A DNA stretch of 64,000 nt from Xanthostigma xanthostigma. Its lineage: Eukaryota; Arthropoda; Insecta; Raphidioptera; Raphidiidae. The notes under the pieces were generated by a model. The model ran no database searches, was not told where the DNA came from, and saw nothing but the letters and a program-made list of their open reading frames with translations. Shown here one piece after another: positions 54,708 to 64,000 of this stretch. Position 1 is the stretch's first letter; each line of letters begins with the position of its first letter. The DNA lies in contig OY754471.1 of assembly GCA_963575645.1 (NCBI GenBank), positions 32,682,401-32,746,400 of the forward strand, read 5' to 3'. The position numbers and the translations under genes were made by a program.

Positions 54708-54960
54708 CTTTGTTCAGCGCGCTTCGTATTAAATGTTAGCGCCGAAGGTTGTGTGTGTTAAAAAAAGAGGTCGGTGTATGAGGAACGATCGTATACGGAA
54801 AGGAAAGCGACGAGTACGCATGCGCTGTGGATTCCCCGCACGCCATTCGCATCCGATGACATCATCGTTCCGCTTTTATCGCTATGACTCAACCCTGCAG
54901 CGTCAGTATATCGGTGGTGCAAGGGGCGGTTGCTTCTTGTCATATACCAGCAACTTATTC
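54708..54960 (-). promoter_or_regulatory. CpG-richer putative promoter/5' UTR
   Basis: Contains gcgctaac, acgatcgtatacgg, gcgacgagtacgcatgcgct and a tgacatcatcg (CRE half-like) block. Small ORFs on both strands cross it without recognisable domains. Confidence 0.3.
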
Positions 54961-57960
54961 CTGTCTGTTTAAATCCTGCCAGTGTTTTTTATGTGATTAT
55001 CACATGTTCTGATATGTGAATATTGAGCTTTGTATATTTATTATAAACATTGTTAAAATTTTAAATAAAATCTGAACTGCCATCCGACATAACCACTGCT
55101 GTGAACGTGACATCTCGACTCATCAATTAGCTGTTAACCATAACCTTGCATTTTGGTTTCATGATCGTCCAGATTATTTTTTGGTATGTGAAATGTCTAT
55201 TTATTTAAATGTTTTGTGTATTTGTTCAGGTGACATTAATAATAAGTTTCTCAATATTATTTAATATGTTATCTTTATCTCTCTGTGATAATGAATTATT
55301 GTTTTTAATACGTCAAAACATAGGTATTGACAAAAATCGGTTATAAATAGACCAACGTCATTTGTCAATTTTCTATAGACTTTTAGTAATAGATACGTTT
55401 TTGATGGTGGAGAGAAAATAAACGGGTTTTTATTCTTGTTTACATTTTGTTGTTTTCATCGCAGTTGAGAAATTAATTTAATAAATTAATTTTATATGAT
55501 TGGTAGCCAGCTAATTTTGTCATAAATCAATATTTGGAGTAAAGTAGTATTTATTTTTTCCAATAATTTACATTAATTAAACTATCCGCTGAAACCTGTG
55601 ATGTGATTAACCATTAAAAAAACTGACGTGTTGCTACAATATTATTTTGGTTTCAAAAAATATTAATGTACGTATACCTATACCGGAAAAAATTTACAAT
55701 TTTTTTTAATTTGAAGATTTTTTAAATTTCCGATATGTTATAGTATAGTATATATATACTTATAGTATATTAAAATCTACACCATGGCATGGCGTTTCTA
55801 GATAGGCCATTGTATTCAAAATGTTGTTTGGTAATAAGAAAAAAATATAGTTAATTTTGAAATCAATTTCTTTGCAATTTTAAACCACTCAATAAGTGAG
55901 GAATTGAGGAATCTATGGTGTTATGGAGTTGCTTACTGAGAAAAACTAAAATATGTTTGTTGATAGAAGCATAGTGATCTCAATAATAAAACTCTATCTG
56001 AAGGCCAAATAACTCTCCTATAAAATGTTTTCTTCTCTCACTCAAAACACCTGTTTATACACGATAAAAGTGAATTTCATAGAAAATTACAAATTGCGAT
56101 ACCCGTTCTTATAAATATTCGAATGTCATTTGTGATATGATCAATTGACACGTGTTCCTACATTCCACGAAAATTTGCTACATTTATAAACTTATTTTGC
56201 ATATTTATGTGAATGACACTGATATATTCTATCCACTCATAAGTGGCAAAAATTTCCATATATAAGTATTTTGAAGTTAAAAAATGATTTCTGGTTGCTT
56301 TGCGGTGAAAAAGATAATAAAAATGCCAATGCTATTTCAAACAATAATTTTTAAAATATCGTTACGGGTTTCAGCTTTTTCTTTTAAATGTGTACTGACA
56401 GTTTCGTAATTAATGCTGTCGAATTTGATTGCCATCGTTTTTAGTATTCCGTAGGGTAGTAAAATAAAAAAAATGTAAAATAATTTCCTTCTAAAAACCA
56501 TAGGTCGTAATTTTTTATTGCAATTAACATCTACAGAAGCAGTTGTCTCGTATAACATTTTAAAAATGCGCTCGTTTTAGTCATTACCGCCGTTATGTTT
56601 AATTTCTTTTTAAATAGGTTATAGATAATTCTTTCCACTATAGATTGCACAACAGTTTTTTTCCTGTTAATGACAGCATGACATGGCATGCCATTTTAAA
56701 ATTTAATTAAACATTCTCAACGCTCATAGTTTTATATTATTAAAACATAAATTAATATTTTGTTATATAGAATAGAAAAATATAGAGGTAATCGTCGTCA
56801 CTTAATACAAATGAACGTTCAATATTTGAATTCAATAAAGCGTATAATTTTATTTATTTACCCTTAACTCTATTTTATAACAATGTATTGTTTCGTCAAA
56901 GATCTTAAATTAAAATCGTCGCCTGGTGATGCCACTGTGTTGTACGAAACGGGTGCTTTGTGAAGAGATTTTTAAGTGTAAATAAAATATGAGCAGCTAT
57001 TTTTTTATTTAAACGAAATGTTGAATAACTAAATGCTACAACTGTTTTATGCACAGCAAAGTAAAAATTATTATATTATATTAAGTGGGTGTTTTGGTTT
57101 AGACTCTAGAGGCATAAATTTTGGGCGTTTTGTCGAGCTCGATAAAAAAAACAAAAAATATTTTTACTATTAATTTTTTTACTACGAATGTATTGATATT
57201 TTGAAAGTGTACTAAAAAAAATTTTAAATCAAATAAATTTTGTAAGCTGGTAAAGTTGGGAATAAAAAAGGGGTGTGCTGGTTGACACGATTGCGAACCC
57301 TTCTGGTAATTTTAAACAAAAAAAAATCTTAATTAGTAAGAATGTCGCAATAGTTTACCTAACAGAAAATGCAAAAAGAAATTCGCAAACTGGTGGTTGT
57401 CTGACAAAGAATTTTTTTTATAATTATCAATTTAAAAAAATGGCGGAGGCGATAGAAAATTGTACATTAAAGGTTAGTACAAAATTTGAAGTAAATCGGT
57501 TAAATAGAACTTGAAATATCATGTGAACCATTTTGAAAACTAGAATTTGAGGAAAATCAGTTTAAAGCTTCGAGCAAAAGTTTTAGGCAACCGCAACGGT
57601 CTAAGTCATAGAATGGTACTGAGCTGAACTGAACACAGAACTCGGAAAGATTTTAAAAAGAATACGCGTTTAAAGTGTTTGGGTTGACTATATTTATACA
57701 TTTATATATCTAATGTATTTACTATTTATACCAAAAATGATCAGATAGTCGAGCATTGTCCACCGTCTATTGTTGTGACGGGATTACTATAACTAACTAC
57801 TTTAAAATTTTCTACCGAGAATATATTATTAAAGGTTTAAATTTGAAGAATATGTAATACAAAAATTTCATTTTTCCAAATTTTTAGACCAGAACACTTC
57901 CATAATTAGAAAAGAAGTTGACCTGAAATAATAGAAATGTTCACAAAAATAAGAACATAA
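54961..57960. other. 3 kb non-coding stretch
   Basis: AT-rich throughout. I find no repeat copy, hairpin or supported ORF. The 79-codon + ORF at 57275-57514 and the 73-codon minus ORF at 56337-56558 lack domain features. This is the quietest region of the window and may be unique sequence. Confidence 0.4.
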
Positions 57961-57974
57961 TTTTTAAAAAAACT

Positions 57975-58478
57975 CGGGTCGCAGTGCCAAACCCTGCCGA
58001 CAATATAGTGTATTTGCTTACACTGGCAGTGTGGCTTTATTATGTAAACTTAACCCTTATGGTTTTGAACAAAATAAAAATTTTAACTTAATACATCCCT
58101 TAAAATAATATTTTTTTTCTTAATTTCAATATTACTATCAATTTACCAAATTAAATCCACCCTGCACTATGTAAATCCATATCTACAAATTAATGTTTTC
58201 ATAAAATTTTTAAGTCCGGTCCTGTCGGGCCGATTTTAATAAAATTTTGGTAGCACATTTTAATCATTACTAAAGGGTTAAATTTCAATTTTGAAACGAT
58301 TCGGAGAAATTTTTCGGTATTTTTGGGCCCAAAAACATTTTTCAACCCCTAAATCCCACCCTTAAAGTGGCCCGATTGGGCCCATTTTAAATAGGCTTCG
58401 TGCGGTGATGGATTTTAACATGTGGTCCAAATTTCGATAAAATCAATTAACTCCTTCGAAAGTTATTGCCCGCACCTA
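57975..58478 (-). repeat. Repeat R3, longest copy, minus strand
   Basis: Reads gggtcgcagtgccaaaccct at its left edge, then ttaagtccggtcctgtcggg, aaagggttaaatttcaattt, tttttgggcccaaaaa. Partial + strand copies are at 38690-39075 and 39660-39800. The conserved left terminus suggests a defined end. No protein found. Confidence 0.7.
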
Positions 58479-58499
58479 TATATATATAAATATATTATA

Positions 58500-60305
58500 A
58501 TGGCTAGCTATATTCAGCGGCGCTGGGCGTGGGTCGGAGGAACTGACGTGGCAGGCACTTACCTTGAGAGATGTTAGCGAAGCCAAGGTCACCCAACTAC
58601 TAAGCTGTAGGTAAAGGGAAAGATGTTCAGAATGGGCGCCAGATCTATATTGACCTTAGCTTGAGTCACTGCAGGGTCGATCACTCCTGCAAATAAATCT
58701 TAAGGGTCCTGCCAGCAAAAAATAACAACTCGAACGTAATGATCAAAAATTTAATAAAATAATTAATAATATTAACAAGAGTGATTAGCATATAAACTTT
58801 TGGCAAAATGCCCAGATCAGTACGCTACTGATTAAATTAGCGACGATATAAATTTTTAATTTCAGTACCGTGAAGCGGTGATCATTAGTTTCCACGTAAA
58901 ATACAAAGTGATACACAATAAACGTAATAATGGTAACAATTTATCTACTAAAAAATCTATCATTCAGATCGCCTACGGATGAGGTTCAAATTCCAATAAT
59001 CAATCCGTCAAAACTACAACCAAAACGGCAACACAAACGTAACGCGACTCTAACAGCGACGATAAGACAAACCTCATTCGTAAGCTAAAAACTTATCTCA
59101 ACAACTCAAAATACAAATTACAACACGTTAAAATAGTTACAAGTACAATGTCGAAATATTTTAATTAAATGTTGCTAACTTTATTTAACCAAATGTTAAC
59201 AAACCGACAAGCGCAGTGTGAAATGAATTTTTCTTTGGAACAGCGCTATCCGTTCACAATATCACAACAGTCAAAAATAGTTCTGCCTGAAGGGCTATCA
59301 AACACTGTAATCTAAAATTCAGTTAAGTTCAGCACGCCACTGACGAATTGACATAACACAATATTAAGCTTTATCAACAAATGCGATTTCTCTATGATGG
59401 AAACTATGATCCAACGCAGTTTAAGCACAGGTTCAAGAAACAAAATAACAAAATAATTATTTCAGACCGTGAGAATTTATTGATGAAATGTTCGCATAAG
59501 GCGGCATGGCAGCTTGAAGGCAACGTAGTGACGGGTGCTAGCGCGCGCAAACTTAATTCACAGTTAAGACGTACGTCAATCAAAAACGTGCATTTTATTT
59601 AAAGTTGAATCTAAGATGCGACGTACGTTTGATAAAGAATTTTAAAATTCAAACGCAAATTATGATTTTTACTTGAACAGTTACGTAATATAGCACAAAA
59701 CGTTATCACACTACCTGTACGGTGCAGTGAAGGTATTCCAGGACTCGTAGCCCTTTTCCGAAACAACTGGACTGGATTCAGCTAGCTGAAGTGATCGACC
59801 CAGCAACGCTCCAAGCCTCGTTACAGTGGTTCTTGTCAATGGTAGTAGAATCACAGCGTTTTTTATGCTAAACGGACGCCACGTGCTAATCAAGTACAAC
59901 TCCAAACACAATAACAATACGCAATTCACTAAAAGCTTTTCCCAACAGAAAAATAACAGGATGGCTCCAATTTTATAGCCACCGTACTCAATAATTTCGA
60001 AACCAACGCTCAGAACTCAAAAAAACACAACGGCAATACGATACGATACTCTCACAACGCTTGCCGGCAGCCGAATCCCGTATCTCGCTATTCAAAAAAT
60101 CTTTTCTCGTCGACATTGTACCTAACCGGACACAACACGTTTTATAACTATTCGCCAGAATCAATCGGGTAAAGGGGTCCACACACACTCAAAATTTTAT
60201 TGTGGACTTTTTACCGCCATTTGACGTTGTAAGTTCACGGGAGTGGTCGCTACGCTTAGGGGTCGTCCGGACCTCGTTCTTACGACTAAAGCTAACCCGT
60301 TACAA
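58500..60305 (-). other. Promoter-like and splice-like signals, minus strand; possible LTR or non-coding transcript
   Basis: On the minus strand: a TATA box (ggctataaaattgg, about 59971-59984), then an open stretch ending ccgtacag/gtagtg (donor at 59714). Further on there is an acceptor tttccctttacctacag and a 42-base segment (58563-58604) ending caag/gtaagt. The right edge starts tgtaacgggttagc at about 60305 with no mate found. No ATG-led ORF spans the first exon. A host non-coding transcript or a retroelement leader are both possible. Confidence 0.3.
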
Positions 60306-60459
60306 TATATATATATATACATAATATATAAACATACTTTTCCAAAAATGGTGCCAAAGTGTTTAGAAGGCTATGAAACGTCGAGAAATTTTGGTCCGAC
60401 CCCTAGGTCCCGCCATCCGACCGACGCCAATAGTATAAGTGCCTTATGGCAAATACACT

Positions 60460-61411
60460 AATAAACTACACTGCAATTCCTTTGTAGAGCTGTTGTCTGG
60501 AAATCTTTAAAAGCTAGATAAATTGCAAAACTTAACATAAGTATTGCGTTTTATTTTGATCTTTATGTCATATGAAAAGTTTGTCTTCAACATCTAATAA
60601 GAACATGATGTCGTGTGGTATTTAGCATTTTTGGGATATATCTCTGGGTATTCTAACAGAAGTAATATAATAATAATAATAACAACATTTTATTTATCAA
60701 AATTGTTAAAAGAAATATAACATTACAATATTTTTGTTTACAATGTAACAAAACCAACTGCGTAATGTTTAGTAAGTTCGTATTATTAAGTAAATTTAAA
60801 TAATTGAGTTATTCTTATGGGAAAAGAAAAGACCTGTAAAAAACCCCAAACATAATATGGTGTTCTTGATTGCACTGGTACCTACAAAAATGTTTGCTTA
60901 ATACTGGGCTTAATGCTACATACCGATTGAGTTTATAATATCAGAGAAACGAAATTATGTACGGTTTTTTGGATTCCGTAGCGAATTGTTGAAAAATGGA
61001 ACCCTTACAATTTCGTCATGTCAGTCACAGCCTTATGTTTTCATCGAGTTTTATGAAATTAAACATTTATATGAAGTGTGTAATTAAATTATATAAGAAA
61101 TGATTTAGGAATAGCTTTCTATACAGAACACAGCAATGAAAATGTTTATTTTTTCACACTCTATTCAGTGAAATATTGTTGGACAGATCTTTAAAAATGT
61201 TACACAAGTTCTTAAGTGATTATTTGCCGAGGTATCAGCTCCTAAAGTCGTCGATAATGTGCCCCCCCCCTCAACCTTTTTTGCAATTATGTGATTAAAA
61301 AATCTAAAAAAAGCAAGTTACAATACAATTCTGCCTATATGAAACCATTCTTATTGAAAATACACTTAAATATATAACGGGTAGGTATTTTAAATATATT
61401 TTCCTCACACC
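60460..61411. other. Non-coding stretch with repeat scraps
   Basis: ggattccgtagcgaattg and ggaacccttacaatttcg near 60972-61015 are an inverted scrap of the 37.8 kb tail. A poly(C) run is at 61261. No gene. Confidence 0.35.
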
Positions 61412-61760
61412 TCGATCGAAAGTGCATACTTTCGGCACCAATTGTAAAACAGAAAGTCTAACATTTATTCTTTGGTGGGATTACACGCTACAATACGGGA
61501 GGTTCGTACGTTCGTGCTGTAGTAAAGCAAAAATAACCAATTAACGTTTGTTTAGATCTCGTTTCCATAGCAACCCTATTACATTTTAGCCGCGAACCTC
61601 TGTCATTCTTGTTTTTACGTATAACCTCAAAGCTTCTTGCTTGGAATTTATTTGTGTTTTTATGTAATTAATGTATTTAATAAGCGTGCTTACGACCGAG
61701 GTATGAAGAAAAATAGTATACACCACACTGACCGAAAGTGTGGTGTAATATATTATTTTT
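61412..61760. repeat. Relative of foldback 3 with interior replaced
   Basis: Left end cctcgatcgaaagtgcatac, then gaaagtctaacatttattct and tggtggga match 45.91-45.99 kb. The right end cgaccgaggtatgaagaaaaatag also matches. Between them, 61557-61690 is the inverted copy of 108-268. A small hairpin caccacactgaccgaaagtg and tggtg lies at 61722-61746. Confidence 0.7.
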
Positions 61761-62330
61761 TAACATAATTAGAAAACACTTTCCTATGATATATAGGTAT
61801 ACTATTTGAACCCAAATATACTAGTCAAATGTATACATTGTAGTAAATATACAGTTACTTAAAAAAATTCTCTTCATAAAAATTAAAATCCATTAAAAAA
61901 CGAAAAACTGGTTATTTTTGTGTCACAGTGTTTTTCATTTGTTTTCGTTCTCTGTAAACTCGGTTAATTAAAATGAGAATATATTAAAAATAAACCGGTG
62001 GAAAATTTTGCGATAGTTTGCATCTACATAATATGTATGCATGTTATAGAGGTATATATATACATATATGCCATTTTTGACAGAACGACAATTCATACAA
62101 GTTTTGCGTGCTACATGAAAATGAAATGACTGGCTTATTAAACTTTTATACGGAAATATATATGATTTATTTTTGTAATACTTGTCGTGTTTGTAACCCG
62201 TTTTTCTGCACTTTGTTTCCATCATTTTTCATAGTAAACAATACTTGCCGCAGTTATCAAATTAATTTTTCTTCTGATTTGAAATACGCTAATTGCTATA
62301 CAAAATGTTTTTATATTAAACACTGAACAG
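61761..62330. other. Non-coding stretch
   Basis: AT-rich. Short ORFs on both strands (61968-62225, 62108-62326) overlap and have no recognisable domain. Confidence 0.35.
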
Positions 62331-62760
62331 CGAAACTGAAATTAACTTAGGATACATTGAATATACTTTTAAAGTAAGGCTTCTTAGCGTAGGCCTCGCG
62401 TTACGGAGCTATGTAAAAAAACCGAGCGATATGAATTATTGTCAAGAAACAAAAACGCACATAGGTATTTGTGTTCAGACTCTAGCTTAGAAAAGAGCAG
62501 GACCACAAAGAAAAGCGCACGTGCGTCGTGCAGTGAATATTGAATCTACAATGAAACTGGAATTAACTTGGGATTTGTTAAACATACTTTTGAAGCGAAA
62601 CTTTCTAACGCAGGCCTCGGACTGAGAAATTAATTGAAAAAAACGAGTGACATGTAAGGTTTTCACGAATCAAAAGCGCACCGTATGTATTTGGGCTCAG
62701 ACAAGAAAAGGACCATAGAAAGTAAAGCGCACATACGTCGTTGATATTAAATACTCAGTC
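62331..62760. repeat. Diverged ~219-base tandem duplication
   Basis: gaaactgaaattaacttagg at 62331 and gaaactggaattaacttggg at 62550 start two copies. Shared order: taggcctcg/caggcctcg, aaaacgagtgac-like, aaaagcgcac, gaccacaaagaaa/gaccatagaaag, gcgcac..acgtcgt. Non-coding. Confidence 0.75.
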
Positions 62761-63239
62761 AAGTTGGGTAGGAAAATTTCACACTATAAAATAAACATGT
62801 ATATTGCAAACTATTTGTGGGAATAAATGTCTTCTTCTGTTATTGTTATTATTATTATTATATTGCATACGTGTGAGCAGATGTCAAATAATTATATGTC
62901 AAACCTCAACACAAGTGCAACTTTAAAAGAAGCTTATGTACCTATATCTTTGAAAATTAGTTTTTATTATACTTTTTTGCATAGTTTTGAAAGAAATAAA
63001 TTCTATTCTTCTTCTTAAGTTCATATTTTATATTAGAATATCGTGTTGTTTTCTTTTTTTTACAAATGGCAATTTTTTATATTCCTTATTATTGACTAAA
63101 AAATGAAACATTTTAATTAAATTGTTTTTGAATTTATTATTAATAAGAAAAATTATAATCTTGTTGCATTTTTGTGTACGTATACGTAAATCTAAAATAT
63201 GAATATAAAACAGTGGCACCTTCGGACAAAGATTTTAAA

Positions 63240-63267
63240 CTGACGAAGCAACTGTGTTTCGCGAAAC
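63240..63267 (+). ncRNA. Degenerate hammerhead-ribozyme-like motif
   Basis: CTGACGA, then agcaac-tgt-gtttcgc (imperfect stem II) and GAAAC. CUGACGA and GAAA boxes are intact. The layout resembles the ctgacgaagc...gcgaaac word of Penelope-like ends. Confidence 0.4.
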
Positions 63268-64000
63268 AATTGATATTAAATTATTATTATTAAATGTTTA
63301 ACATTATTTCAAGTTTCAACTACTGGCCGAATCTATATAGCATCTTTTTTCTGGATAATTACTAGTATTTAGTATGATTTCTGTGAAAATATTTTGGTAT
63401 TTTTATTAACTGCAATTAATTATTATTTAAGGAAGTAATTGTTTATATGAAATCTTACTTAAATTTTTTTTCTAAGATAAATTGCGTCTACTTGTGCAAA
63501 GACGTATGTGTATATGGTGGGAGAATAGGTACACACGGTGGAAGCACCGGTGCAAATTGTGGGATGGTGGAAACATTATTTGCGGGTTTGGTGGATCAAC
63601 TATTTTAACTTCAGTTGAAAGTTACTAGTCTGTTTCGTCGTATGAGACAATTTTTACAGTATTTTATACTCCTATTTTAATTATGGTTATGGTGTAGAGT
63701 ATTGTTAAATTATTTTTCATAATAAGTGATAAATTAATTTTAAGAACATTAAAGTGTTCTTTAATTTTATAAAAGAGTGAATTATTTTTAGAAACCTGGC
63801 TAGTCAACTAACTTTATGTAGATTCTCACAACAACTACACATTTTTTGATTATGGATAATTTACATAAATAAAATTATTACGAACACTTTTTTTCTAATT
63901 TGGTGATTTTTCCACACCTAAAAACACAAGTTTAATAAACAATTTATATTGAAGATTATTTTATTAAATCTATATTACAGCATTATCCGTGGGAGTGATT
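63268..64000. other. Non-coding stretch to the window edge
   Basis: AT-rich. A patch with repeated ggtgga/ggtggg words (63516-63595) is the only compositional feature. No gene. Confidence 0.35.

Overview
The window is AT-rich, repeat-dense DNA from an insect or another arthropod. The main evidence is a pair of ZAD-C2H2 zinc-finger genes (an arthropod-expanded family) with GT-AG introns. Around them are many insect-type transposon relics: non-LTR retrotransposon fragments, hAT-like and Ginger-like DNA elements, Helitron-like ends and foldback MITEs. I cannot fix the order or species. No bacterial-style operon, rRNA or CRISPR array is visible. One tRNA-like SINE head is present.

The only confident host genes are two related + strand zinc-finger genes. 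Gene 1 has its large second exon at 2069-4432, with 19 fingers; its first exon must lie outside the window or is lost. Gene 2 has a short first exon at 11069-11227 carrying the first half of the ZAD (CRLC). A 7,404-base intron follows, then exon 2 at 18632-20419 (second half of the ZAD, acidic spacer, 12 fingers). Homology between the two loci runs from the last ~155 bases of the intron to ~200 bases past the stop, so this is a segmental duplication. Gene 2 has lost its last finger and one zinc-binding cysteine.

The gene 2 intron holds a pair of ~290-base inverted arms (11484-11773 and 16711-16998) around remnants of a transposon-type protein and a 19-unit, 120-base tandem array. Nearly every unit carries a perfect CRE palindrome (TGACGTCA) and two ATGGCGGAC (YY1/Pho-like) boxes.

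From 20.7 kb to the right edge I find no convincing host gene, only a possible 27-codon minus-strand first exon at 54627-54707. The rest is layered mobile DNA. A Ginger-type element at 21261-22895 carries a KRBA2/GIN-like integrase tail split by a hAT MITE with a perfect 8-bp target duplication. Other hAT-like elements lie at 25192-26060, 31668-31968 and 34031-34541. A 9-bp-TSD element made of degenerate short repeats is at 41845-42669. LINE relics lie near 6.0, 10.4 and 36.8 kb. Helitron-like 3' ends (CTAG/T) occur repeatedly. Large palindromes and several hammerhead-ribozyme-like motifs of the type found in Penelope-like elements are also present. Stretches where I see nothing are listed as such.
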